The notes: generated from the letters alone by a model not told the origin. A stretch of 64,000 nt of DNA from Hetaerina americana (GCA_022747635.1 JAKTNV010000065.1:1811501-1875500); one strand, 5' to 3'; positions 34,894 through 46,565 are shown, counted from the first letter of the stretch. Translations and numbers: made by a program.

Positions 34894-35164
34894 GCGCCAC
34901 TAAATCCGTTTTTTACGCAAAATTTAATACAAGTTCGTTGTTGCAAATTTAAATCCATTTCTGCAATTGTAAAAAATCGCCAACACACACAGAGATAGAT
35001 GTACTCTTGGCTACGTAACTTTTGCAAATGTCAAGTTATGACACTAAGATTTAAAGGGAATATCAACAACAGATGTACCAATTTAACAAAAAAAAACAGA
35101 ACTCAAATCGGAACGATGGGAGCGCCACACGGTGGTTATTCCGGGAACTTTTTGATCAAGGTAG

Positions 35165-35843
35165 TATTCGTTAGAAAGAAGTAAAAGACTATCTTTATTT
35201 AGCATGAATATATATTGGCCCAATGAATGAGAACTAATTTCAAGAGGAAAATGAAAAAAAAAAGTTTATAACGGACTTGTTCGAATACTTTTCAAAATAA
35301 AGCCGCCGATTGTTGATAAATTTCGCATCTCGTGGCATTGTGACCAGGAAGCATAGCGTTTAAAGTAAAAATACGAAAACGATGATGCAATTTCAATCTG
35401 TGATCGAACGAAAGTAATGTAATACACTCCAGACCGAAAAACAAAGCGCTCTAAAGACAAAATCAAAGTTGAAATTATCGATGCAAGGCAAGGAGGTATA
35501 GCGTTTTCCTGCGTAACCTATTTTCTTCCGAAATTTATGACAGAGATCACTGAGAGGCTTCGAGAGCTGATGAATGCGGCGACCGAAACTAGAGTCTATT
35601 GTCAAATGAGTTCAATGTACTAACACGAATGATTAGCCGACGGAGACACTGATACGTGCCAGAAAATTAATATAGGCTCTTAAAGAACAGACGAACAAGG
35701 GGGGCTATTCTCTAAGGATAATAGTAGAAAAAAAAAAATAATTGCCAAGCCAATATATACGTTCATATTGCTGGGAAACCTGGAAACAATATAACCTAAA
35801 ACCAATGAAAGAGACGAGAATGCAACTTGTCATCGGTAGTATA
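35165..35843. other. Spacer between head-to-head mariners
   Basis: 679 bp separating the 5' ends of the two mariner copies. It includes an A-rich run near 35730. The minus-strand ORFs (66 and 70 codons) are unrecognised. It is neither mariner nor LINE sequence. Confidence 0.5.
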
Positions 35844-37165
35844 CTACCTTGATCAAAAAGTTCCCGGAATAACCACCGTGTGGCGCTCCCATCGTTCCGA
35901 TTTGAGTTCTGTTTTTTTTGTTAAATTGGTACATCTGTTGTTGATATTCCCTTTAAATCTTAGTGTCATAACTTGACATTTGCAAAAGTTACGTAGCCAA
36001 GAGTACATCTATCTCTGTGTGTGTTGGCGATTTTTTACAATTTCAGAAATGGATTTAAATTTGCAACAACGAACTTGTATTAAATTTTGCGTAAAAAACG
36101 GATTTAGTGGCGCACGGACGTTGGAAATGTTGGAAAAGTGTTTCGGCAACGATTCTCTAAAAAAAACGGTCGTTTACCAGTGGCACGAGCGGTTCAGAAG
36201 TGGTCGTGAGTCAATCGAAGATGATGAACGCAGTGGCAGACCATCGACATCGAAAGTCGGTGAAAAAATTGATAAAGTAAAAGAAATGTTGGTCAATAAC
36301 CGCAAATTAACCATCAGAGAAATAGCGGAGGACTTGAACATTGCCTATGGATCCGCCCAAGACATTGTGGTTAATGATTTGGGTTTCCGTCGTGTAGCAT
36401 GCCAAAAGACCTCAATTTCATGCAAAAAAGAGACCGTGTTGACGTCGCAAAAGACATGATTTGCGAGGCTGAATCCGATCCCACATTCATCAAAAGGATC
36501 ATTACTGGAGACGAGACGTGGGTTTATGAGTACGACACGCAATCCAGACATCAGGCAAGTGAATGGCGTTCACCAAATGAGCCGAGACCAAAAAAACCAC
36601 GTCGTTTTCAGTCAAAAAAGAAGGCAATGCTGACGGTTTTCATGGATTACAACGGTGTAGTGCATCATGAATTTTTGCCAGAAGGCCAGACAGTAAACAA
36701 AGAGTATTATTTGGGCGTTATGAGACGTTTGCGTGAAGCAATTCGCCGAAAGAGACCAGAAATGTGGGCAGAAAACTCGTGGATTTTGCACCATGATAAC
36801 GCACCGTCGCACAGTGCTATCATTATTCGTAATTTTTTGACGAAAAATGCAACAAATACCATCCAACAGCCACCGAATTCACCTGATTTGGCTCCCTGTG
36901 ACTTCTTTCTGTTCAATCGAGTTAAAAAACCATTACGGGGAACGCGTTTTAGCAGCCGAGAGGAAGTAATGGAAAAATCGCAGGAAGCACTGATGGACAT
37001 ACCGAAAACCGAATATAAAAAATGTTTCGAGGATTGGATCAAGCGCTGGCATAAGTGTGTTGCAGTCGATGGGGATTACTTTGAAGGGGACAATATAGAT
37101 TTAGATGAATAAACTTGTATTTTTAATTTTCTGAATAAATTCCGGGAAATTTTTGATCAAGGTAG
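35844..37165 (+). mobile_element. Near-complete mariner element with frameshifted transposase
   Basis: A 1322-bp element with TA at 35842-35843 and 37166-37167. The terminal inverted repeats are CTACCTTGATCAAAAAGTTC at the left and CTACCTTGATCAAAAATTTC (reverse complement) at the right. One transposase frame is interrupted once. The right TA duplication merges into a (TA)n tract. Sequence is nearly identical to the minus-strand copy at 29394-35164. Confidence 0.95.
36049..37112 (+). pseudogene. Mariner transposase, one frameshift (DD34D)
   Basis: The cut-and-paste transposase begins at ATG 36049: first HTH (MDLNLQQRTCIKFCVKNGF), linker DDERSGRPSTSK, second HTH (NRKLTIREIAEDLNIAYGSA). At 36397-36401 the frame changes: GFRRVA is followed in another frame by MPKDLNFMQKRDRVDVAKDM. 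The catalytic part has Asp in IITGDETW, Asp in LHHDNAPSH and Asp in APCDFFLF with 34 residues between the last two, the mariner spacing. It ends KCVAVDGDYFEGDNIDLDE. Total coding length (about 354 codons) is normal. Related transposases usually carry a few extra residues before VPKDL, so a small deletion is the likely cause. Confidence 0.93.
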
Positions 37166-37212
37166 TATATATATATAGATAGCTAGTATATATATATATA
37201 TATATATATATA
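37166..37212. repeat. (TA)n microsatellite
   Basis: TA repeats with one short interruption (TAGATAGCTAG). The tract joins the mariner TA target site to the following SINE. Confidence 0.9.
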
Positions 37213-37515
37213 GATCGCGGTAGTCCAGGGTGTCGAGCGTTGGACTGCAAACTGGAGGGGCCCGGATTTGATTCCCGGGCAAGGCACTCTGGGCACCTGC
37301 AGCTCCACCCAAGCTATGTGATTTTATGGGTACCAGATCTTCCTGGGAAGCCATAACCGGCACAGGAAAAGGAACTGGCCCCCCTACCTTGAAGTGTGAA
37401 TTTCATACACCGTTGGGTTTAGTACCGGATGAACTACCATCCTTAGTAGTACTATTAGTACTCTACCACTATCTACCAAACCGACCTTCTGGTTGATTTC
37501 TGTGTTTATGGTACA
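37205..37515 (+). mobile_element. tRNA-derived SINE
   Basis: The head resembles a tRNA with pol III promoter boxes: A-box-like GGTAGTCCAGGGTGTCGAGC and B box GGATTTGATTCC at 37264-37275. The body contains CCTGGGAAGCCATAACCGGC and ACTGGCCCCCCTAC. The 3' segment AAACCGACCTTCTGGTTGAT leads into TGTGTTTATGG. Body and 3' end match the copy at 53470-53735, and the 3' end matches minus-strand copies at 40178 and 60177. An AT microsatellite follows. Confidence 0.85.
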
Positions 37516-38240
37516 AAATATATATGTATATATACACACACATATGTATTCAGGAGAAGGGCGATGCAGATCTCTTCCTTGGGTATTTTCTCGTCTTCGA
37601 AAATAATTATTCTATATTTTTCCGAGATTAGGTAGGATTTTCGTCGAAGAATTTTCTAAAAATGGATCAATCTACTGTCTAGTCCATCTGGTATCAAGTG
37701 ATCGCTTCAATGGATTCATCCTTTTCCCTTCGTCCCCTTCCGTCTCATCCCTCGTTTCCATCCCTTCCCGCCTCTCCATCCAAAAGTTCCTTTAAATGAT
37801 TACGCGGACTAGTCAAAAGGACAGACTCTCTCTCAGAAGGAAAAAACACGAATAGGAATCCAATTAAAAGACTACGGGAGATGTTATGAGGCGGCAGCTG
37901 TGGAAAGTGGTTATGGAGATGAAGAAGACTTCCGCGATGGATTAAGGATGGAGAAATAGAACCCAAGTCGTTTCTACAAACCCTTTCAACTCGAAGAACC
38001 TCAAGACTGCTCTATCTATTTTTCCGAACTATTTTTTATCTTGGGAACAGAATATATAATACGCTTGATTATATCTTTTGATTCTTTTACTGATCGGAGA
38101 AAAATTAGTTTCGTAAGATGGGGTGAAAACGAAATCTGTTTGGTTATCATGTTACCTTGCGAAATTCGAACAGAAATAATTATGTTGGTGAAAAGGCTTG
38201 AATTTCTTTCTTTGGATTTTTTCTCACTGGGCATTTCAGG
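37516..38240. other. Unannotated region
   Basis: AT-rich with a TC-rich stretch at 37720-37790. No supported gene. Confidence 0.4.
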
Positions 38241-38310
38241 ATTGCGGTTGATATCCTAACACCTACCGCCACGTACCCTTGCGGGATAATCTGTAGATGT
38301 AGAAGTAGAG
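38241..38310 (+). repeat. LINE 3' tail (internally shortened)
   Basis: ATATCCTAACACCTACCGCC, then ACGTACCCTTGCGGGATAAT and CTGTAGATGTAGAAG. Part of the second stem arm is missing, but the terminal TGTAGATG repeat is clear. Confidence 0.75.
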
Positions 38311-38717
38311 GAAGTACAGTACCTGTATATTACCGTTATACTCAGATGCAGGTTGCCAATTGGGTGATCACTGAAGAAAAGTATCGCAATTAACAAGAAT
38401 AATTTATAATAAAAAGCGAACTTGGCCAACGAACTAAAATAATTATAAGAATCTGGAGATGAATGAAAAGTCAGGAGAGTTGCAGCACTCAGTGTGGAAA
38501 AGATTTTGGAGTAGAAGCTCCTCATCATCAGAAAGAGCTAAGCTTAGAGGTCAATGAGAGTTTCTAGCGGACATTAAAAGTCAAAATCCTTTAGGATCCC
38601 TATATAATTGATTTTCTAATACATTAAGAGATTGAAGGCAGCAAGCGCAGTAAATTAAACGAAAGGTTATGTACGAGTATTCTACTGGCATTAAAAGGAG
38701 ATTAATATTCCAGAAAC

Positions 38718-39062
38718 ACAGTATCTAAAAATAAATGAAATTACAAGTACATTTATAAACTATTTGGCGTCAAGGTTTACTTGTATTTAACTTTTTTTTT
38801 TTTCACAACTTTCCAACACACAATTCTAAGGAGAAGAAGACGAGAGAATCGCAGAAAACCAGCAAATGATGACGCGTCTCCCCACAGACGATACAGTATC
38901 TAAAAATAAATGAAATTACAAGTACATTTATAAACTATTTGGCGTCAAGGTTTACTTGTATTTAACTTTTTTTCACAACTTTCCAACACACAATTCTAAG
39001 GAGAAGAAGACGAGAGAATCGCAGAAAACCAGCGAATGATGACGCGTCTCCCCACAGACGAT
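38718..39062. repeat. Tandem duplication, about 170-175 bp unit
   Basis: Unit 1 is 38718-38892 (175 bp) and unit 2 is 38893-39062. They are almost identical, beginning ACAGTATCTAAAAATAAATG and ending CCCCACAGACGAT. The main difference is the length of a T run (longer in unit 1), plus CAGCAAATG versus CAGCGAATG. It is a recent local duplication of unannotated sequence. Confidence 0.95.
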
Positions 39063-39224
39063 ACAAAATCTCCTTTCTCCATTGTGATAACTTTTAGACG
39101 CCTTACGGATATGTGCCCTAATGTTTATGTAATTTTGATTATGCTAGTTAAAGGATAAATCAAAATTCTGAAAACATTGTGTCAATTGAAATCTCACCGT
39201 TGACAAGCACAAATAATTGCTTGT

Positions 39225-39278
39225 TTGATCAATATGAAAAATTACTTTTATACAAAAGTAATTTTTCATATTGATCAA
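39225..39278. repeat. Perfect 25-bp inverted repeat with a 4-nt loop
   Basis: 39225-39249 (starting TTGATCAATATGAAAAATTA) is the exact reverse complement of 39254-39278, separated by ATAC. The transcript of either strand would form a strong hairpin. AT-rich, with no adjacent element recognised. Confidence 0.95.
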
Positions 39279-40177
39279 TCAATTACTTTTAAAATACTTG
39301 CTTTGGAACAGAGTCGGCCTTATTTCTACTTTCAATGGGATGACTTTAACCGTATCTATATTCATTAACGCACAAATAATCAATAAAACACTTTCTTCGC
39401 ATCTGCTGGTGGTTAAAACTCTTCAAGGAACGTGACATTAAACCCATAAAGTAGTAGGAACATCCTAGTACTTAGGACAGAGAAGGAATTACTCTTCAAC
39501 CATGTTTCCCGCGAGGCTGACCGCATTTATTAGATCGATGAGCTCGAACAAAATTGCTTTTTATTGATTAACAGCGAAAGTTTCTCCCATTGATGCTTCC
39601 TTCCCCTCGACTTTTTTCTCTGCCAGGGTAATCCACCGCTACCCCTCCAGATCCAGATGCAACTATAAAAGTGACTCGAACATCGTGGATTTTACTATTA
39701 TTAGTGGTGAGGTTTCGGGCATGAGACAGGGGGTGCGGCGTGGAAGAGACCCTGGGGAGGGAGATAGGGAAGGGGACTGAGGATGAAGGGAACCGACCGG
39801 TTTGGTGACGACGGGGACGGAGGATGATGATGCAGTCCGAGAGAATCCTTAAAGGGGTGCGTAAAAACATCCACCCCTTCCTCGTCGTTCTCTCCTTACT
39901 TCCCTCCCCCGTATCCTGCTCTGCACTCCCTGATATATTTTTCAGATATCTTCTCGCCCGCATTCACCGAAGGGGCGGATCACTACTGGATAGAAGAGAG
40001 GGGAAAGGTTCGAAGGGAAATGGAAGGATCGGTCTCAATCGTGCCAATTCCACGTTACCCTGAATGCTTAATTTTCTCAGGAGTATACATATGCACCCGC
40101 TGATCGCGCAACTTTTATAATCATCATAAATAATAAACTCCAATAATTTGTATAATGAAATTTATAATAGGCGTATA
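39279..40177. other. Unannotated region with a moderately GC-rich centre
   Basis: 39590-40060 is a weaker version of the GC-rich islands. A 131-codon minus-strand frame (39568-39963) has no recognisable domain. No gene is supported. Confidence 0.4.
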
Positions 40178-40442
40178 AACCACAGTTATTAACCCAAAGG
40201 TCGGTTTAAATGGCGAGGGTAGAGTTCACCTAGTTTTTAGCCCATTTTAATTCACTCATCAAGATAATGAGGCTTGGAGAGGGGTAGTTCTTTTCCCTAA
40301 ACCGCCGATGGTTTCACAGAAAGATTTGGTATTCGAAAAAGCAGTTTCGGTGAAGCTGTGCCCAGATGCGACCCCGGGAATTGAACCCGAGTCTTACGGT
40401 CAATAGTCCAACTCTCTACCCACTGGACTAGCACGTCCCCAA
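40178..40442 (-). mobile_element. tRNA-derived SINE (minus)
   Basis: On the minus strand the head has A-box-like TAGTCCAGTGGGTAGAGAG and B box GGTTCAATTCC (40386-40396). It is a tRNA-like sequence starting near GGGGACGTGC. The 3' end carries AAACCGACCTTTGGGTTAAT then ACTGTGGTTTATA, the same tail as the SINEs at 37205 and 53470. The body differs from those copies, so it is a related subfamily. Confidence 0.78.
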
Positions 40443-41439
40443 TTGGTGTGTTCTATTAAAATTTAGAAAAGCATAACAAATTACGTGATCAAAAGTTTTA
40501 ATCATTCAGAGGAAACTCGAAGCATCCGTGATTATGTGAATCGACGGGAATAGAGTTAATTACAACCGTATTTTACAATGCACGTTATGGTAATGCATAG
40601 AATGGAAAGTGTTTAGATTCATTGACATCATTGGTGAATTCTCCCTCTTTAGCTATGGTTAAAAGGAAGCGACATAACTATAACCTCACAAAAGGTTTGC
40701 CGAATCATGAATGACAAACGCAGAAGTGACAAGATAATAAGACGTAAATCACTATTGCATAGTATATTAATGAAATTTTAGTGTACTGCGATGAAGACGT
40801 AGCAGAGAAACGGAGCCAAATATTTTGGAGAATGATATATAAATAGACCTCGGCCTGCGTGTTGAATTATATCCTTGCCATCTTATTCGTGGAAGATTAA
40901 AGCAAATATTGTATTTTCGCGGAATCGGATACATTTAATGAAGGTTAGTTAAATGAAGACCATAAGCAAAGTAAACATGTAAGTAGGGAAGCAATTCGAA
41001 GGACGACAAAGGATGAATTACGAGAAGCAGGTAATGGAAGACCAAGCGCAAGGAACAATTAGGTATTAAATCATTGAAAAATATCAGGATAGCTTGGAGA
41101 ACCTGTTACTTTGATCGATAACTCATTGTGATCAGTAGCTGAATTAATCAATCGAATTGTAAAAGATAATACTTTGAAAAAATATTTCCCTGCAGGGATA
41201 TCAAATACATGATTTGTAATGCATCGGAATCATTAGGATTCTCTTTTTATCCCTCGTTTCTCTCTGCGGGGGGACCCGCCCGCTACCTGCAGGGTTGGGA
41301 CACATTCCCTACCTGTTTCCTTGGGGAGGAGACCGTTGTATGTGGCATGCACATGCGGTAGTGGAATTTCGCCTTCTTGCTTTTCAAATTCTAGCTTGCA
41401 CGCTATTGGATAAATTTCTTGCTGCATCCTAAGGTGCAA
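40443..41439. other. Unannotated AT-rich region, possible RT-tail scrap
   Basis: Around 40965-41045 one plus-strand frame reads VGKQFEGRQRMNYEKQVMED, which loosely resembles the GRPR-type RT tail seen at 17110-17300. This is too short and diverged to call separately. The rest is featureless. Confidence 0.3.
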
Positions 41440-41630
41440 TTATTTGTTACATGATAGTATATGTATTTGGATGCGGGTAAGATGAAAGGATTTTTGCATG
41501 AATGTATGCGCCACTGTGGGTATGGGTTTGCATATATGCGTTGGTTTTGTTCTCTTTTACGCGTAGTGACCTAACTCCCCCCGTTACACGCCCTTGCGGC
41601 GGCTTGTGGGGTATTATATAGATGTAGATT
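41440..41630 (+). mobile_element. CR1/L2-like LINE 3' UTR
   Basis: Carries the 3' UTR string of the family (a TGTATTTGGATGCGGGTAAG-type segment, TTTTGCATGAATGTATGCG, TGGTTTTGTTCTCTTTTACG), then the GC-rich tail stem and TATATAGATGTAGATT. There is no coding part. Confidence 0.82.
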
Positions 41631-42619
41631 ATCTGCCAATGCATCTCTATTTAAATTGTCCTGGGGTAATCTTCCATTGCCTTTAAGAAATGTCACATAA
41701 TCTCAGCTTTGTTATTAAGGCACCGTGGGTGATTTTCTACATGAAATATATCTCCGAGAGTTTCCTTGCCTCCCTCCGGGTCAATTCCTTCATCTGCTCC
41801 GTCGTAGTTACGAATCCAAACCTCTTCTGATATTTCATGTTAAAATCAATTCAGAAGCACGAAACTCGGTATCCAAGGACATACATTTGAAATGCATCGA
41901 CGAAAAGTTAACCTGAAATGGAATACCAGAATTACATTTAAGAAGTGAAGAATCCGAATTTCACACCGGACTCGTGTCATCCTGCATCCTCCATTCAACA
42001 CATATGGAATCATGGAAGACTCAAATATTCATTCTCCTATATGTTCAAAACTATAACCCAAGGATATAAGTTCATAACCTTGGATCAAAAAGCCATGAAA
42101 ATTTTTAAAATGGACATCGTACCGATCTAAAACTGGCCTCGATAAAAAATGAGCTCCAATCGGTAATCGGCATGTGACAGTCACAAGTTCTACATTTACT
42201 TGAGGAGAAAGCTCTTCCAGGACTAATAAAAAAATTTATTTATTATCATGTTATGATTATGTGTAAGCAATGTAGATGGGGGAAAAGAGAAATACCTTTT
42301 GGAAGGGATAGAGAGAGTAAGACGTATGTGGAGTGAAAAAATTTTTATTGTATCGTGTGGTTCTAGGGTATTTAGTTTACTGTTATGTGGGCCATATAAT
42401 AGAGATAGCATTTAATTACCGAGTTCTTTGAAAATCTAATTAGGCAGAGTAGGCTACTACGAGCTGAATTTATATGGCTAATATTAATTCGTTTCGAATG
42501 CTAACTAATGAAAACTTTGCAGACTGCATTAAGCCTTAGCCCTTCGAAATCAAGACGTAGTTCTCAAATAAGAAATAAATCATCATCCTGAAATTTCTGA
42601 TACGTTCAAGACTTAAAAG
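41631..42619. other. Unannotated AT-rich region
   Basis: No supported feature. Only short, unrecognised ORFs. Confidence 0.4.
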
Positions 42620-43860
42620 GTATTGCGACGCATTTCGCCGACGAAGGAGACCTTGGTGTGACAAGCGGGAGATCAGGGAGTTGGGGAGGAGTGAGAGCGG
42701 GGAGAATGGGGAGAAGATGAATGGGGTGACTGCGCCGGGAGAGAAAGAGAGAGAGAGAAAAGAAAGCGGATGGGGGGAGGCGGGTGACAAAAGCGCGGGA
42801 CTCTTGTAAGATGCACCCTCCCACCCGATCCACCGACTTCCCAGCAGCCACTGCTCTTTCCTTCCCACACACACACACAGCAAACATCTCATCTCCAAGT
42901 TTAATCCGGGAGAGGAGCCGTCAGACTTCCTTCGAACACTTCCGCAAAAGAAATAACGGAGCCATTTGGAGGAGATGTCCCCTGGACGCCACGGGACCCA
43001 CCCACCAAAAACCCTTGGGGGAGAAGGACGTCCGCCGCACCCTAAACCACCCCACCCTCTCCCATACACACAACTCCCCGAATCCGCCCCGACTATACTT
43101 CCCATGGGCTCGCTATAGTCCTGCTTCCTATCCCCGCCCAGAGAGAGAGAGATGAGGCAAGTGGCCCAAATGACCGGTAGTTAGCCATCGGGTGACCTCC
43201 ATCCCCACACCCCTCCACGGGCTATTCTCTGCAACCATATCACCGTCCCCTCGCCCCGTGAGGATGATAAAAAAAGCACGAGACCGAATCCTCCTCCTTC
43301 TTTGCCTCAAGGGGGGGGGAGGGAAGGAGGACCCTGGAGGAGAGTTTGGGAGGGTGATCTCAAAAAACTCCTGGCCACGCCCACGGCTATTTACCACCCT
43401 GGGCCCCATCCTCCCCGACTCTTCCTCCCTCCCCCCCCCTCCGCGCCCCTTCCCTCGGCGCCGCAATCACCCGCAACAAACTGGAGCTTCATCTTATTCC
43501 CCTATTTATGGGCCTCCTTGGCTTCCCGTCCCTCCCCTCCCCTTTCCCGCCGCCCTCTGCTTCTGCTACACAATACCCCTGCGCCTAGCTAACCCTCGCC
43601 GCACCCTTCCCCACTCAGCCTTTTCCCTCCCTAAGCGTCTTCCCCTGCGCTACTTCCACGCCCCCCTCACCCTCTATTATCGCCAATCTGCACCGACATT
43701 CCTCCTACTCCCCCCTCTTCCAGGGTCAGGCAACACCACGCCAGACCCCATACCCCCCGATCTCGTTCCCCCCCCGTTTCTAAAGACCCCTTTTGGCACT
43801 CCTTTTCCCTCATTCTCTATCCCTCTGCTTCTTTCCCTCCTCTTCCCCACATGTCCGCTT
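42620..43860. other. Large GC-rich island
   Basis: Purine-rich at 42640-42780, then mostly pyrimidine-rich to 43860. The longest frame is 227 codons on the plus strand (43192-43875), Pro/Leu/Ser/Arg-rich with no recognisable domain. It overlaps a 112-codon minus-strand frame and others. I treat these as compositional, but this is the island most worth testing against transcripts. Confidence 0.45.
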
Positions 43861-45834
43861 CTACATGCTTTCTAACTTTCCTGACCTCCGACAAGATCAC
43901 CGTGTTGGATTTGAGCTTATCGTTGGGTGCATCAGTGAAGAGTGATCCTCATGCACTATGTCTGAACGGTTCGTTAGAACCAAGCCACGGAAAGGCAACT
44001 GGCGACAGCAACGGCAAATATATGTCGCTGAAGAGCGAACAGATGGTTAAGTGTCCTTCAGAAATAATGAGGTGAATTATTTCAGAGCATTCGTTGATCA
44101 TAAGAACATAACAATCCAAGGACATCCCTAAGTGACCGAATGTTGAAAACTCTTGAAAAATCTCAAAATAGTATAACACTTTAACGAACCCGAGTACGTT
44201 GGCAAAAGTTGTGGACTCTCCAGTACAGTTCTAGTTTCTCCAGGAAGAAAGAGTTTAGTGAACGCTGGTGTTTTTTTCCGATTGAATTTTCCCATCTCAG
44301 TGGAAAACAGAAGTGTACTTGATTCTGATGTTACGCAAATATAGAGAATTTTAGAGTTTTCCTGCATTAACATATTTTTATTTTCTAATAAAAAGGATAT
44401 AATATTAATTTGAATCAGTTTATCTTAGCTGGTGTAACAGACATAGAAAGAAAAGGTAGTGATCCACTTGCATCTACTTTCTGCGGGCACAAGTAACAAA
44501 TAAAAATATCTTAATAACATTCGGCTTGAATGAAAATGGCGGCTAAGGGAGGACTCGGAGGAGCGGAATTATAGACTACTACCCTGCCCAGTACAGTCGA
44601 GATTGAAAAATAAAAATATACGGAACACATCTATATACAGTACCAGAATATAATGCTGGTTTCTTACAGTCTCTAGAACTATATCCAGGAATATATTTGT
44701 AACGGAAATATAATGAGTAATTTAATTGTTAATTGCCAAAATAAAGATCAGTTGGGATTAACAAGCGCTCTCCGTTACCGTCATAGCAATATCTCATCCA
44801 AGGCTAGTCTGTACTTCGTATTTTACCAGTCGATGACCAGAAAACCGGAAAGGGAAAAAAGGTCACCACACCCTACTCTGGTCTGCTAACGATGAGACCG
44901 CAGTTCTGGTTTTATTGTGTTTATTGACATTCATGGTAACAGAAATCATAGCATTTGTGACTGCAAATGTAAAATTTTAACCAGCATGTTAGTTAATGCC
45001 AACCCCGTCTTCGTTAAGACAGTTACCGCTAAAATTCAAGCAAGCCAGGTAAAATCCTTGTTGACAATCTGACATCTCAAAAAACGTTTGAGATATCTTC
45101 GGAGTTCCATTAAAAGAAATTAGCTTCATCAAAGGAAGAGTGGCGAAATACTTCAAAGAAAAAATGAGGGAGAGATGTTGCATCGTGATATAAAGCACTC
45201 ACCATGAGTGCACATTGAGAACTTCGGACTCCGCGCAGAGGGATTTAATTTGTGAATAACTCAAAATACATCCGGTAGAATATTTCATTCAAAGATCACA
45301 ATGAATCAAGGGAAATAGATCACATTTTTATTGAAAGTTCTGGGACGAGGGCCAATGGGAGCACAAAAATTACACGCATGATGTCATTTGCTGTATGAAT
45401 ACTAATCGTATCAGTTTATTTCCGAAATAGATTAATCCTAGCCCACAATTTAATGTGCGAGACAGACAGACTGGCATAAGAAACGTTTTCTCCTCACTCA
45501 ACTCGTGATTACAGCAGATGATTAAAATACGAGTACGTGCAACAACTCAAAATACCCGGACTCGATTCTACCTAAGACTCACACAAGATAAAATCATTAA
45601 GGGTGTTGCTCCATATCTGGTGATCTTACGCCACCTGTCACAAACCCCTTTGGAAAATTTCAGATACGTAGACGTCGATTTCATGGCAACTTCAATGCAA
45701 AGATCATCTTTATCTGGGGGTTGAGAAATGTTTAAAACACCAAGATGAAGAATCAAGGTTCCAAAAGAGGATGTCTCCAGAGACTTAGGAAAGCCCATAT
45801 AAAGCGCTTTGCATGTTCCGATAAGAATACAATA
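43861..45834. other. Unannotated AT-rich region
   Basis: About 2 kb with no supported feature. A 76-codon minus-strand frame at 45568-45798 reads like ordinary protein sequence, but I recognise no family. It lies directly 3' of the mariner remnant on the same strand. Confidence 0.35.
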
Positions 45835-46565
45835 TTTTAGTAATAAAAAGAATCGGGAAAAGTTTTGGAAAAAAGATTTACTTCAGACATTGCTACGGTG
45901 CCTCGAAATTCTTCCAAGTACAATCCAAGAGCGTCGACGCAATTTTGCCAGCGGCTTTTCCACGACACGAAGGTTCCCTGGTGGGTGGATTCCGGAAGGT
46001 CTTTAACGATAAGCCTGCAAGCTTCTTTGATCCCAAGGTCCCTTTGTGGTCCCAAGGTGGAGTCCTTTGAGGGAGGATTTCACTTTTGGGAACAGGAAAC
46101 AGTCCGCTGGTGCCAATTCGGGACTATAAGGGGGTTGGGGAATCACCGCAATGCCAATTTTTGTCCGGTTACCTAGGAGCTGGTGTGGCTAGGTGCCTTT
46201 GGGACGAGTTTAGCGCAGATCTTTCGCATCGTCAAATTTTCAGCGTTAATGGCGTGCGCTATCATCTTATCAATGCCAATACGATCTGCAATCATGCGCA
46301 CGCTTAACCGACGGTCTGTATTTACCACTTCACGCACACGTTGCCTATGTCCTCGGTTCTTGACGTTGGGGCTCATCTTCCACTCTCTCTCGGCCAGCTT
46401 TGAAGAGTTGTGCGACTGAAAAACTGCAGTTTGTCATATATTTTCTTGAACACTTGACGAATCATGCCCAACGTCTCCATACCCGATTTCTCCAATCTAA
46501 TACAAAATTTGATGGCGTACCGCTGTTCAATCGTTCGCTGCGAGTCGCTAACATCGAGTTATTCG
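45835..46565 (-). pseudogene. Mariner-like transposase with central deletion (subfamily M)
   Basis: The minus-strand N-terminus is degraded (MLATRSERLNSGTPSNFVLD and onward from about 46562). The second HTH is clear: VREVVNTDRRLSVRMIADRI, then GIDKMIAHAINAENL and MRKICAKLVPK. It jumps at about 46190-46130 directly to the region of the third catalytic position and the C-terminus: DLPESTHQGTFVSWKSRWQN, CVDALGLYLEEFRG, then AMSEVNLF. The first two catalytic aspartates are lost. The junction and C-terminus match the plus-strand copy at 51685-52175. Confidence 0.82.

Larger units (their letters stand above)
29447..34958 (-). pseudogene. Mariner transposase pseudogene split by a LINE
   Basis: The start codon is at 34958-34956, in sequence matching the plus copy. 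The LINE interrupts codons of the first HTH (ARTLEMLEKC). The rest resumes at about 30446 and ends with TAA at 29447. The DD34D catalytic residues are in VITGDETWVYEYD, LHHDNAPSH and LAPCDFFLF. Lesions are the LINE insertion, a ninth base in an eight-A run (30393-30401) that shifts frame, and a frameshift at the VA/MPKDLNF junction near 30160 shared with the copy at 36049. One residue difference from that copy in the C-terminal frame is V for I before ITGDE. Confidence 0.93.
29394..35164 (-). mobile_element. Mariner element interrupted by a Jockey LINE
   Basis: A minus-strand mariner with TA duplications at 29392-29393 and 35165-35166 and terminal inverted repeats CTACCTTGATCAAAAA followed by G/TTTCCCGGAAT. 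Without the LINE (30447-34882) and one 11-bp target-site copy it is 1324 bp, nearly the same length as the plus-strand copy at 35844-37165. The LINE lies in the transposase N-terminal region. The gene also has a frameshift in common with the other copy, so this element cannot encode transposase. Confidence 0.95.

Noticed and set aside
42536..43875. Long overlapping ORFs up to 227 codons in the GC-rich island
   Set aside because: They overlap on both strands, are Pro/Ser/Leu/Arg-rich, have no domain and follow the base composition. Not called as genes.
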